A DNA stretch of 36,035 nt from assembly GCA_026414325.1 (NCBI GenBank), contig JAOAJF010000003.1, forward strand, positions 1 through 36,035, written 5' to 3'. The DNA is from Microcaldota archaeon. GTDB lineage: Archaea; Micrarchaeota; Micrarchaeia; Anstonellales; Anstonellaceae. The notes under the pieces are model-generated. The model did not search any database, was not told the DNA's origin, and saw only the letters and a program-made list of their open reading frames with translations. A program made the translations under genes and the position numbers. Below are positions 18,275-27,820 of this stretch, in pieces (position 1 is the first letter of the stretch; every line of letters starts with the position of its first letter).

Positions 18275-19846
18275 TTAAATTTGTTTTTCTAGCTCCTTTA
18301 GCTCAGAGTAGAGAGAAGCGTATTTTTTCTCTTGTACTTTTGCGCTTTTTAGTGATTGAATAGAATTTAATTGTTTTTCTGCTTTTTCTATTTTCTCTAA
18401 AATATAGTCTATTTTGTTCTCATCCTGTAGTTCATTAGCCTTATGAACAATGTTTTCAATTAGTGCGATTATATCTTCTTTTGTTACTTTATTTTTAAGA
18501 AGGGTGTTAATAAGATATTTTTCTGCTTCCTCTTTTGCCGATTGGATTATAGAATTTTCTATAATTTTTGTTTTTGCTAATTGTTCTTCTAATGAAGCTG
18601 TTTGTTGCTGGCTTGCAGTACTAGATGCTTGTTCCAAAGCTTTTTGTTTTTTGATAAAGCTATAAATCTCTTGAATCTGGAATGGATTTAGAACACCTTT
18701 TTGGTTTATTGTGTCCAAAATTGATTTTGCCCATTCATCTGTCCGATTTTTTAATAGAGCTAAGCCTTCTTGAATGGATGGAGTTATTTTCTCAACATAG
18801 TAAGAGCGTAAAGCAGTTAGATCTAAAATTGAAAGTGGGGTATTTTCTTCTATTCTTTGCAAGATTCTTTGAATATACTCTTTGTTTGCCTCATTTTCTT
18901 CTTTAGTAATTAGATCTTTTATAATTTCTACTGAGCCTTCAAACTCTTTTCTATCTACATAAGCAGCGAGCTCAAATATTTCTTGAGGAGTTGGATTATT
19001 TTTTGATAAAATTCCTAAAATTTTTCTTGCTTGATTTATTTTATTTTCATCTTTCTCTTCTCTTAACTCTTTTTCTGCATATAAAAATCCATTTTCAAAA
19101 ATATATTCATATCTAGAGCGTTGCATTACATAAAAATTCAGTCCTTGGATATCCTCTATACCCATATTTTTGTTGTTAATTAATTCCAAGATTGCTTTGG
19201 CAGTTTGTGCTAATGTTGGATTTTTTGATTTTAAATCCATTTTTGCAAACATTTGGGCAGATTCTAAAGTCTGATAGTATGCTCTTCTGCTCTGCAAATA
19301 TGCAGCTATTTCATTGATTTCATCATTAGTTAGCTCTTTCTTTTCTTGAATTTTTCTTTGTATTTTTTGATCAATTTCTTTTGCAAATTCTCTTACTATT
19401 TTGTATTCAGATTGTTTATCTTTTTCTATTACTTCAAAAAATTCATCTAATAGTTTTACTATTTGGTCCTTTAGAATATCTTCTAAATGTTTGCTTGGAG
19501 AAACTTGCAACTCGAGGTTTATAGGTTGAGCTTTTTCTTCTTTTTTATTTTCTTGTTTCTCAAGATGAAGGTTTAGAACTATCTCTAAAAATTTTTCAGA
19601 TAAAAATAGCTTAGATACTTCTGTTAAAGAATTTGGAAAAAGGTTTAGAGAGCCATTGGTGTTTAAAGCAACTATCCCCCCTCTTTTTAATTTTTTTGCT
19701 ATTTTTAGGGCTTGGCTTTCGCTAAGACCGTATAGGCGTGAAAGATAGCTGGAAAGATTTTGCTCCAAGCTTTTATTTCTATCAAAATCTACTTCGATAA
19801 GGTTTAAAGATTTAAATAATTCCACATATTTTTCTGGATTCATCAT
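18275..19846 (-). CDS. Hypothetical Lys/Glu-rich, predicted helical/coiled-coil protein
   Basis: 523-aa ORF, charged and helical throughout; N-terminal LYGLSESQALKIAKKLKRGGIVALNTNGSLNLFP; no family recognised. Confidence 0.7.
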   Translation of the reverse strand: MMNPEKYVELFKSLNLIEVDFDRNKSLEQNLSSYLSRLYGLSESQALKIAKKLKRGGIVALNTNGSLNLFPNSLTEVSKLFLSEKFLEIVLNLHLEKQENKKEEKAQPINLELQVSPSKHLEDILKDQIVKLLDEFFEVIEKDKQSEYKIVREFAKEIDQKIQRKIQEKKELTNDEINEIAAYLQSRRAYYQTLESAQMFAKMDLKSKNPTLAQTAKAILELINNKNMGIEDIQGLNFYVMQRSRYEYIFENGFLYAEKELREEKDENKINQARKILGILSKNNPTPQEIFELAAYVDRKEFEGSVEIIKDLITKEENEANKEYIQRILQRIEENTPLSILDLTALRSYYVEKITPSIQEGLALLKNRTDEWAKSILDTINQKGVLNPFQIQEIYSFIKKQKALEQASSTASQQQTASLEEQLAKTKIIENSIIQSAKEEAEKYLINTLLKNKVTKEDIIALIENIVHKANELQDENKIDYILEKIEKAEKQLNSIQSLKSAKVQEKKYASLYSELKELEKQI

Positions 19847-19955
19847 GTTAAAAATATTCAGCTAATATTTAAAAAATTTTGCTTTATTTCTCTTCATTTG
19901 AAAAATTTTTAGAATCTTAAAGCTTAAATACTTCTTTAATTCAATATAGTTATTA

Positions 19956-20849
19956 ATGATAGATTTAACTACTACTTTGTGTGGAATAAAGCTCTCTAAC
20001 CCATTAGTTCTTGCATCTGGTGTAAAGGGTACTGATAAAGAGATGCTAATTAGAATTGCTAAAGAAGGTGCAGGGGCAGTAACTTCAAAGTCTTGCTCAC
20101 TAGAGCCAAGAGAGGGGCATGAAAATCCTACAGTCTTAGATTATAAATATTATTTGATAAATGCTGTTGGGCTTTCCAATCCTGGTGTTGAAGAAGAAAT
20201 AAAAGAACTAGAATATGCTATTAAAAATTGCCCAGCACCAGTTATTGTCTCGATATATGAAAATAGTGTGGAGAGATTTGTGCTTTTAGCTAAAAAAATA
20301 GAAAAAATAAAACCTGTGATGATAGAGTTAGATGCTTCTTGTCCGAATGTAAAAGGCAAACTTTTTTGCTCTTGTGCAAGTTCTGCTGCTGAACTAGTCT
20401 CTGCAGTAAAAAAGGAGGTAAAAATTCCAATTTCTATTAAGCTTTCTGCAGCAGTTGCTGATATTGGCCAGATAGCAAAAGAATGCCAAGATGCAGGAGC
20501 AGATTGCATAACTGCAATTAATACCATTCCTTGTATGGCCATAGATGTTTGGGCAAGAAAACCGATACTTACAAATAAATATGGTGGCCTTTCAGGTCAG
20601 GCAATTTTTCCAATAGCTCTAAGAGCAGTAAATCAAATAAGAGAGTATTGCACAATACCAATAATCGGAGGGGGAGGAGTATATAGCGGAGAGGATGCTG
20701 CTGCAATGCTTATGGCTGGAGCAAATGCAGTAAGTGTAGGCTCTGCTCTCTATCGCTATAAATTTGCCTTTAGAAAAATCAAAAGAGAATTAATAGAATA
20801 TATGAGAAAAATGAATTTTGAAAAAATTTCGGATATAAAATTTGCTTAA
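19956..20849 (+). CDS. pyrD: Dihydroorotate dehydrogenase, catalytic subunit (class 1B)
   Basis: GIKLSNPLVLASGVKG, LDASCPNVKG, IPISIKLSA, IPIIGGGGVYSGEDAAAMLMAGANAVSVGSAL; followed by pyrK. Confidence 0.93.
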   Translation: MIDLTTTLCGIKLSNPLVLASGVKGTDKEMLIRIAKEGAGAVTSKSCSLEPREGHENPTVLDYKYYLINAVGLSNPGVEEEIKELEYAIKNCPAPVIVSIYENSVERFVLLAKKIEKIKPVMIELDASCPNVKGKLFCSCASSAAELVSAVKKEVKIPISIKLSAAVADIGQIAKECQDAGADCITAINTIPCMAIDVWARKPILTNKYGGLSGQAIFPIALRAVNQIREYCTIPIIGGGGVYSGEDAAAMLMAGANAVSVGSALYRYKFAFRKIKRELIEYMRKMNFEKISDIKFA

Positions 20850-20858
20850 GGGAGAAAA

Positions 20859-21638
20859 ATGCTTAGTCCATACAAAAGATTTGTAATTGTTAGAAAAAAA
20901 CAAGAAACAAAAAATGTTAGTTATATTAGTTTTGATAAAAATTTGAAAGCAAAACCAGGACAATTTGTAATGGTTTGGATAGACCAAGGAATAGAAAAAC
21001 CTTTCTCGGTTGCTAATTCCAAACCATTTGAATTAGCAGTTGCTGCAATAGGCCCTGGCTCAAACGCCCTTTGTGAAAAAAAAGAAGGCCAGGAAGTTTT
21101 TGTAAGAGGACCTTATGGAAAAGGATTTGACTATGTTGGAAAGCGCTGGCTTGTTGTTGGAGGAGGATATGGCTTTGCTCCATTAAGATTTCTAATTAAA
21201 GAGGGGCTTTTGAAAAATAAGAACTTGAAAGTAGATTGTGTTATTGGTGCAAGAGAGGGCCAATATCTTATGCAGCCTTTAGAGCATAAAGCAGTAAAAA
21301 CTATTTTTACCACCGATGATGGTTCAGTAGGATTAAAAGGTACAGTGTTAGTTGCTGTGGAAAAACTTATCAAACAAAATAAATACGATTGTATTTATTG
21401 TGCTGGTCCAGAAAAAATGATGAAAGCAGTTGCACTTTTAGCCCAAGAATATAAAATTCCCTCGCAACTTTCGATAGAAAGATATTATAAATGTGGATTT
21501 GGTATATGCGGTCATTGCTCTCTAAACGGATGGCTTTCTTGTTATGATGGGCCAACTATTTCTGGCCAGAAAGCTTTAGCATTGCCTGATTTTGGACTAT
21601 TTACTAAAGACAAAGCTGGAAGAAAAATAAAAATTTAA
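20859..21638 (+). CDS. pyrK: Dihydroorotate dehydrogenase electron transfer subunit
   Basis: FAD/NAD-reductase fold (GQFVMVWIDQGIEKPFSVA, GGGYGFAPLRFL) and [2Fe-2S] CGFGICGHCSLNGWLSC. Confidence 0.92.
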   Translation: MLSPYKRFVIVRKKQETKNVSYISFDKNLKAKPGQFVMVWIDQGIEKPFSVANSKPFELAVAAIGPGSNALCEKKEGQEVFVRGPYGKGFDYVGKRWLVVGGGYGFAPLRFLIKEGLLKNKNLKVDCVIGAREGQYLMQPLEHKAVKTIFTTDDGSVGLKGTVLVAVEKLIKQNKYDCIYCAGPEKMMKAVALLAQEYKIPSQLSIERYYKCGFGICGHCSLNGWLSCYDGPTISGQKALALPDFGLFTKDKAGRKIKI

Positions 21639-21656
21639 AAACTGGAAGGTGAGAAA

Positions 21657-23018
21657 ATGATTATAAGATCTGGAAGAGTCTTTCTAAAAAATAAGCTTGT
21701 GGCTGCTTCAATTAAAATTTTGTCAGAAAAGATTCACTCAATTCATAGCTATAGCTATAGTGATGGAGATGAAATAATAGATTTTAAAGATAAGATAATT
21801 TTACCTGGAGCAATAGATGGGCATGTTCATTTTAGAGAACCTGAAGCGATAGCAAAGGAGGATTTTACAACCGGAAGTGCTGCTGCATTAGCTGGTGGAG
21901 TTTGTTCTATTTTAGATATGCCTTGTTATAATTCTCCACCAACAATTACCATTGGTGCACTCACAGAAAAGGAGCAAATTGCTGCAAGAAAATCTCTCTG
22001 TGATTTTGGTTTTCATTTTGGAGCTAGCCCCACAAATGTTGAATTAATAAAAAAGCTTCAGCCACCTTCACTAAAAGGATTTTTAACAAAAACAAACTCT
22101 CCTCTTACTCTAACAGAGGAGGACTTAAAAAAGCATTTTGCAATATACTTGCCACACTTGCCTTTTTTAGTTCATTGTGAAGATCAAAAAACCATTGACC
22201 AAAATAAGCTAAAATATAGTGAGCATCATAAAATCCGTTCGATTAAAGCAGCAGTTAGAGCAGTAAAAAACGTGAATTTGCTTGGAAGAAAATTTAAAAG
22301 AAGAGTTCATTTTTGCCACCTAACAACTGCAACAGAAGTATCAACAGCAAAAAGCCAGAATAAAAAGCTTTCAAAAGATTTGCCAGGACTATATCCAAAT
22401 TATTTTAGTTGTGAGGTTAGTCCTCACCATTTATTTTTATCCACTGCAGATATTAAAACCTTAGGAGTATATGCAAATGTAAATCCTCCTTTACGAGATA
22501 AAAAAGAAGTTGCAAAATTATGGAAAAAATTAAAATATGTAGATTGTATAGCAAGCGATCATGCTCCACATAGGATAGAGGACAAAGAAAATGGAGCAAG
22601 TGGTTTTCCTGGAGTGCAAACAATGGTACCATTAGTATTAGACGCTGTTTTAAATAAAAAATTAAAATTACAAGAGGCAGTTAGATTATTTTCTTCTGGT
22701 CCAGCAAAAGTATTTAATATTTATTATAAAGGAGAGATAAAAGAAGGCTATTTTGCTGATTTTATAGTTTTTGATCCAACTGCTAGTTGGCAGATAAAAG
22801 AGGAAGAGCTTTTTAGCAAATGCGGCTGGTCTCCATTTTTGAAAAGAACATTGAAGGGAAAAATTTATTGCACAATTCTAAGAGGGCAGCAGGCCTATTT
22901 GGATGGAAAAATATTGCTAAAAGCTGGTGAAGGAAAACCTCTTATTAGAACAAAACAAATAGGCCAAATACCATTATTTTTAAAAAAGCATTCAAAGGAG
23001 GCTTTTTTTAGTTTTTAG
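21657..23018 (+). CDS. pyrC: Dihydroorotase
   Basis: LPGAIDGHVHFREP, EVSPHHLFL, IASDHAPHRIEDKENGASGFPGVQTMVPLVL. Confidence 0.92.
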   Translation: MIIRSGRVFLKNKLVAASIKILSEKIHSIHSYSYSDGDEIIDFKDKIILPGAIDGHVHFREPEAIAKEDFTTGSAAALAGGVCSILDMPCYNSPPTITIGALTEKEQIAARKSLCDFGFHFGASPTNVELIKKLQPPSLKGFLTKTNSPLTLTEEDLKKHFAIYLPHLPFLVHCEDQKTIDQNKLKYSEHHKIRSIKAAVRAVKNVNLLGRKFKRRVHFCHLTTATEVSTAKSQNKKLSKDLPGLYPNYFSCEVSPHHLFLSTADIKTLGVYANVNPPLRDKKEVAKLWKKLKYVDCIASDHAPHRIEDKENGASGFPGVQTMVPLVLDAVLNKKLKLQEAVRLFSSGPAKVFNIYYKGEIKEGYFADFIVFDPTASWQIKEEELFSKCGWSPFLKRTLKGKIYCTILRGQQAYLDGKILLKAGEGKPLIRTKQIGQIPLFLKKHSKEAFFSF

Positions 23019-23028
23019 AAAAACCCTG

Positions 23029-23472
23029 CTAATTTATTTTTATTTTTACTTTCCCAAATTCTGAACATTCTATAGTAACATAATAATAACCTGCAGGAAG
23101 CTCAAGAACATAGTCTGAGGCTAATTGCTCTGAGGGAAGCAAAAAATAAATTTCAAAATCAGAAGAATGAAGATGAGTTATAGTCCTTCCATCATCTGCT
23201 AGATAGGAGAGAAAAATTTCTTTATTTTTTAGTCCTAATTTTGAATTTATTGGAAAAAACAATTTTATTTGCATAGCACTAGTTGGCCCAGCACTAGCCA
23301 CAGCTTTTATTGCCTGTGCAAGACGAGAAAAGCTTTCAAAATTTTTTGACTGAAAGGCTAAAGAATTTTGGCCCTGTAGATTAAGCTGAACATATAAAAA
23401 GATTGGAGTAAGAAGAAATAAAAACAAGGCGATTACAACTAAAAATTCTATGGCTAACTGGCCTTTAGACAT
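23029..23472 (-). CDS. Class III signal peptide (pilin-like) secreted protein
   Basis: MSKGQLAIEFLVVIALFLFLLTPIFLYV: KG|QxxxE motif followed by hydrophobic helix. ORF track starts at 23490; ATG at 23472 (MSKGQ) overlaps the upstream gene's stop by 8 nt. Confidence 0.8.
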   Translation of the reverse strand: MSKGQLAIEFLVVIALFLFLLTPIFLYVQLNLQGQNSLAFQSKNFESFSRLAQAIKAVASAGPTSAMQIKLFFPINSKLGLKNKEIFLSYLADDGRTITHLHSSDFEIYFLLPSEQLASDYVLELPAGYYYVTIECSEFGKVKIKIN

Positions 23473-24556
23473 TTTCTTCGCCCTCCTCAAAAATTTCTTT
23501 TAATTTCTTTTTTTCAGTTGTTTTTTTCCCTTTCTTTTTTAAGATAATTGTTTTTAGCTCAAATAAAAAGTTGTTGAGTGCATCCTGCACACTAAAGCCT
23601 TCTGCTTTTATAAATATGTCCTCTTTTGCTTTTATTTTTCCTTGAATTTCTTTTTTTGAGCCATCGTTCTTAAAATGTAAGGAAAAATGTTTTAAAGAAA
23701 AAATTTTTTTGAATTTTTTAGCAAAGTTTTGCACACTTGAAACAACCAGCTCTTTATATTCATTTTCAAGGTTTGAGACAAAAACTGGGATTTCCTCTTC
23801 TGAAAGTGCAATTTCTTTTATTATATCTTTTATTGTAATAATACCGATTGGGTTTTTGTTTTGGTTAACTACTATTAAATTTGTTGTTTTATTTTTAATC
23901 ATTTCTTTTGCAGCATCTTCTAATGTTTTTTCCTGGCCTATAGTATAAATTGTTGTTTTCATAAAGGATTTAACTTCTAAATTTCTAATATCGGTTTTTT
24001 TAGTACTAAGAAGAGGCTTTCTTTCTTTTTGAGCAATGTTTGCACTTAGAATATCAAACATTGAAATTATTCCAACAAGCTTTGAGCCATCTACAACTGC
24101 AAGCCTTCTAACCTTATGCTGCTTCATCAACGAATTTGCAAAGGAGACTTTTGCATCTTGCGCTACTGCAATAACTGGACTTACCATATAGTCCTTAACT
24201 TTTTTATTTTTTAGAATTTGTTCTTCTAATAAAAGCGAAAGTAAGGCCCACCTATCAATAGCACCAGCTATTTTATTTTTTTGTTCAACTAAAATAATTT
24301 TGTTTTTTCCTGAATAGAATTTTTTTGCTATTGTGCTAAGAGAGCTATCGGCAGAAACTATTGGTACTTTCTTTGCTAAGTTTTTTGCTTTTGTATCTAA
24401 GGATACTTTTTTATACGAAAAATCTTTTTCTTCTATTATTCCTAATAGTTTTTTTTGAGAGTAAACCAAAACAGGCAAGCCGGTTTCTTTTATTTTTGAA
24501 AGTGCTTTTGAGACTGGCTCAGAACCATCTATTTCTTCTAATGAGATTAGCTGCAT
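23465..24556 (-). CDS. Multi-CBS-domain protein with C-terminal HPF/S30AE-like region
   Basis: Repeated CBS signatures (VKDYMVSPVIAVAQDAKVSFANSLMKQHKVRRLAVVDGSKLVGIISMFDIL; VKSFMKTTIYTIGQEKTLEDAAKEMIKNKTTNLIVVNQNKNPIGIITIKDII) then FSLHFKNDGSKKEIQGKIKAKEDIFIKAEGFSVQDALNNFLFELKTIILKKKGK. Confidence 0.8.
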   Translation of the reverse strand: MQLISLEEIDGSEPVSKALSKIKETGLPVLVYSQKKLLGIIEEKDFSYKKVSLDTKAKNLAKKVPIVSADSSLSTIAKKFYSGKNKIILVEQKNKIAGAIDRWALLSLLLEEQILKNKKVKDYMVSPVIAVAQDAKVSFANSLMKQHKVRRLAVVDGSKLVGIISMFDILSANIAQKERKPLLSTKKTDIRNLEVKSFMKTTIYTIGQEKTLEDAAKEMIKNKTTNLIVVNQNKNPIGIITIKDIIKEIALSEEEIPVFVSNLENEYKELVVSSVQNFAKKFKKIFSLKHFSLHFKNDGSKKEIQGKIKAKEDIFIKAEGFSVQDALNNFLFELKTIILKKKGKKTTEKKKLKEIFEEGEENV

Positions 24557-24569
24557 TAGCTCACCCTTT

Positions 24570-26387
24570 TTACATCTCCTCTACAACAACAAAACCTATA
24601 ATATTAAAAATGCTTTCTATTAGTTTGCAATAAAAATCAACAATATAAAGGCGCATTTGCATTGTTTTTGTGTCAGATTGCAAAACTGGGCAATTATCAT
24701 AAAATCTGTTGAATTTTTCAGCCAATTCTAAAGAATATGAACAAAGAGGGTGAATCTCAAAATTTTTTATACAATGTTCTAATATTTCTTCAAAAAAAGC
24801 AGCCTGAGCTAAAAATTCTTTTTCAAAATTATTAAATTCATAATCTGAAAAAAGTTTTGGTTTTAATTCTGCCTTTTTTAATATGTTTTTTGCTCTAACA
24901 AAAGAATAAAGTAAGTATGGACCAGAATCACCATTTAAAGATAGAGCTCTGGAAAAATCAAAAATTATTTTTTGATTTGGAGAAGTTTTTAAAAACCAAA
25001 ATTTTATTGCATTTATTGCTACTGCTTTAGCTACTTCTTCTCTTTTTTCTATAGAAAGCTCTTTTTTTATATTAGAGAGTGCAACTTTAATGCATTCATC
25101 TAATAACTCATCTGCACTATAGCCTAATTGGCCATTTTGAGCAATCCAGCTGCCTTCTCTTCCTGAAAATTTTTTATCAGCTAATGTAACATGCTCATAA
25201 GATAGATGAATATAATTTTTTGCTTGTTTTTTATAACCCATTTCTGAGAGGCAGAAGCGAATAATTTTTTGTAAATAGGTCTGCTCAGTTCCAATCACAT
25301 TCACTACAATAGCTGCAGCTGGAAATTTCATTTTTTTTCCTGAGCTACAAGTCATAAATACTATCTCTTTGTTTGGCTGGCAGTCAAATTCTTTGTAAAA
25401 AAATTTGTCTTCTAAAAGGCCAAATTTCCAGAGCTGAAAAGCAATATCCTTTGCAATATAAGTAGCAGTCCCATCACTTCTTATTACAACTTTTTGAGGT
25501 TGGGTTAAATTAGCAAAATCTTTTTCCGAACTTAGGTCTATAACCCAACAATTAGCGTTTTGCCCAGTGGGTTGAAATTTCAAAATTGAAGAAGACTTTA
25601 TTTTTTCAACTCCGTCTTTAAATATTGAACTAATTATATCTGATTCAAAAACTATTAGATTATGAAAAATATTAAAATTGTAAGCTGTTTTATATTGCTC
25701 TTTTAGTACTTTATAAACAAATTCTTTTACTTGAGAACTTGTTGGCTGAATTCCTTGCTCCATTTGTTTTAGAATTTGTCTTACTTGCTCTTCTACTTCT
25801 TTTTCTTGAAATTTTTTTGCTACCTGAACATATTGTATGCCTACAAAATGATCAAATTTGTTTTTATATGCTTTAAAATCAGCTGCTAAGTTTTTAAACC
25901 CCCAAAAAGATTGAGCAATTTGTAAACCAAGATCGTCTATATAATCAAGCTTTAGTACATTAAAACCATAAAACGAATATAAATTAGCAATTGAGTCACC
26001 TAAAAGCGCATTTCTTAAATGGCCAACATGCCAGGGTTTGTTTGGATTTACTGAAGGATATTCTACCATAATTGTTTTTTTCTTTTTTGAAAATTTCCAG
26101 CCCTTTTTTAATAAACTTGTAAAAAAATTTTTGTTAAAATAAAAATTTAAATAAGGCCCTTCTGCTTTTATATCTAGCTCTTTTATTTTTCCTTTAAGCT
26201 GAGCCTCTAGCTCTTTGGCTATTTGTGCTGGCTGAGTTTTTCTTTCCTTTGCTAATAAAAATGAAATAGTGGAACATAGATCAGCTTGTCCTCCTTTTGG
26301 CTTAGAAATAGATAAATATATCTCATCTACTTTTTTAGAAGTTAGTTTGCTTAGATAAAGCGCTATTTTTCTTTTAATTTTTTTCAT
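24570..26387 (-). CDS. argS: Arginyl-tRNA synthetase
   Basis: VEYPSVNPNKPWHVGHLRNALLGDSIANLY, DDLGLQIA, KKFSGREGSW, C-terminal DALR-like anticodon domain. Start placed at MKKIKRK (26387). Confidence 0.95.
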   Translation of the reverse strand: MKKIKRKIALYLSKLTSKKVDEIYLSISKPKGGQADLCSTISFLLAKERKTQPAQIAKELEAQLKGKIKELDIKAEGPYLNFYFNKNFFTSLLKKGWKFSKKKKTIMVEYPSVNPNKPWHVGHLRNALLGDSIANLYSFYGFNVLKLDYIDDLGLQIAQSFWGFKNLAADFKAYKNKFDHFVGIQYVQVAKKFQEKEVEEQVRQILKQMEQGIQPTSSQVKEFVYKVLKEQYKTAYNFNIFHNLIVFESDIISSIFKDGVEKIKSSSILKFQPTGQNANCWVIDLSSEKDFANLTQPQKVVIRSDGTATYIAKDIAFQLWKFGLLEDKFFYKEFDCQPNKEIVFMTCSSGKKMKFPAAAIVVNVIGTEQTYLQKIIRFCLSEMGYKKQAKNYIHLSYEHVTLADKKFSGREGSWIAQNGQLGYSADELLDECIKVALSNIKKELSIEKREEVAKAVAINAIKFWFLKTSPNQKIIFDFSRALSLNGDSGPYLLYSFVRAKNILKKAELKPKLFSDYEFNNFEKEFLAQAAFFEEILEHCIKNFEIHPLCSYSLELAEKFNRFYDNCPVLQSDTKTMQMRLYIVDFYCKLIESIFNIIGFVVVEEM

Positions 26388-27378
26388 CAATATAAAATGT
26401 GTAGGCAATTATTTTATATATTTTTATCCAATCTTGTTTTACTATTTCGTTTCTAAATTTTGAATAAACTTCACTTAGTATCTTTCTAAGTTCTACAATA
26501 TTTTTTACCCTAGCATCATAGGTTAGATCATATTCTCCAAATGTAAGAAGACAGCGATAAATTTGAGGATGAGAAAACAAATAATCTAAAAATTGATTTC
26601 TCTTAGAAGGGGAGATATTTCTTAATTTTACAAGTACTCTAAAATACTCCAGATTTTCAATATTTGGATTGAGTTTTGCAATATAGCCTTTTATTACTTT
26701 TTCTCTTTCTAATCTTTTTAGTGTTGTTGCAACTTTAGAAGGAGAGAGACCAGTTTTTTGACTTAATTCTTTTATAGAAAGCTCTGCATTGTTTGCTATT
26801 GCTGCTAAAAGTTTTTCTTCTTCTTTGTTTAGCTCTATAGTCTCCTCTAATTCATCAATTATTAAAATTCTTTGGCTTACCTTAAAGTGTTTGAGTTTCT
26901 GTTCTTTTTCTAATTCTAAAAAAAGTTTTCTATCAAATAATTCTGAACGAAGATAGATTAAAATAACTTCATCTATTATAAGGTTCTCTAAAATTTGCCT
27001 GATTAGTAAAATATTTTGAGCTGCATTATACATGTTTTTTTCTAAGAGAGTAACATGAAAATTGTATACCCCTTCACATTCTAAAATATCAGCAACAGAA
27101 GGAATTTTTTTTATTTTTTCTATAATTTGCTCATATTCCTCCTCTGTTTGGTCTTTCAGCCTATAATAAATAGAATAGGCATTAAAACCCAATCGCCTAT
27201 AGTCTACTAAAGTTAAAAACTTGTAAAAAAAATTATTTTTAATTAAATTATTATAATGGTACTTTACTCTTGCTGGAGAGGTGTTTAAAAACTTAGCGAT
27301 TTTAGTTAATTTCATCCTACAATTTAAAGATAAAAAATAAATCAGATATTTATCGATTTTTGATAGCTCTTGGCCCAT
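26374..27378 (-). CDS. Lrp/AsnC-type regulator with two HTH domains
   Basis: KIDKYLIYFLSLNCRMKLTKIAKFLNTSPARVKYHYNNL and LNKEEEKLLAAIANNAELSIKELSQKTGLSPSKVATTLKRLEREKVIKGYIAKLNP. ATG at 27378 preferred to the TTG at 27393. Confidence 0.85.
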   Translation of the reverse strand: MGQELSKIDKYLIYFLSLNCRMKLTKIAKFLNTSPARVKYHYNNLIKNNFFYKFLTLVDYRRLGFNAYSIYYRLKDQTEEEYEQIIEKIKKIPSVADILECEGVYNFHVTLLEKNMYNAAQNILLIRQILENLIIDEVILIYLRSELFDRKLFLELEKEQKLKHFKVSQRILIIDELEETIELNKEEEKLLAAIANNAELSIKELSQKTGLSPSKVATTLKRLEREKVIKGYIAKLNPNIENLEYFRVLVKLRNISPSKRNQFLDYLFSHPQIYRCLLTFGEYDLTYDARVKNIVELRKILSEVYSKFRNEIVKQDWIKIYKIIAYTFYIDEKN

Positions 27379-27577
27379 ATAAAAACTACGCAAAAAAAAT
27401 TTTTAATTTTACCTCCTTGAAGCAGAAGAAGAAATTAAAGATATTTTATAAAAATTTTAAAAAAATTAAAAAAAAGCCTATTTTTTTAAAAAAAATAAAA
27501 AATATTATGGAGGAATATTTAAATTAGCCAAGATAGTAGAAAGTATGGATAAATAAGCGGTAGGAGGAGGTGAGAAT

Positions 27578-27706
27578 ATGAAATGGATTGAAAAAAAACT
27601 CAAATCCTCTAAAATAAGGCCGCTTAGAGTGTTAGGAGAAATAATTTTTGGCACAGCTGGAGAAGTTTGGGAAGACAAAAAATTGTTTGAAGAGGTGTAT
27701 AGATGA
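27578..27706 (+). CDS. Candidate 42-aa microprotein
   Basis: Strong SD (GGAGGAGGTGAG) upstream of ATG: MKWIEKKLKSSKIRPLRVLGEIIFGTAGEVWEDKKLFEEVYR*. Below the ORF-track length cutoff. Confidence 0.45.
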   Translation: MKWIEKKLKSSKIRPLRVLGEIIFGTAGEVWEDKKLFEEVYR

Positions 27707-27795
27707 CAGAAATAAAAAAATCTATAGTTTTGGAAAAATTAAACCATATATTGGCTAAAGCATCTAAAACAAATTTGAAGGATTTAGAATACTAA
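27703..27795 (+). CDS. Candidate 30-aa microprotein, ATGA-coupled to the preceding microORF
   Basis: ATG overlaps the preceding TGA: MTEIKKSIVLEKLNHILAKASKTNLKDLEY*. Confidence 0.3.
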   Translation: MTEIKKSIVLEKLNHILAKASKTNLKDLEY

Positions 27796-27820
27796 AAAAT
27801 TTTTTAGATTTTTTAAGTTG

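Noticed and set aside
20150-20542. Minus-strand 130-aa ORF
   Set aside because: Antisense to pyrD; no supporting signal.
21748-21765. Short tandem 'agctat' repeat inside pyrC
   Set aside because: Only about two and a half copies, in frame (SYSYS), probably chance in AT-rich coding DNA.
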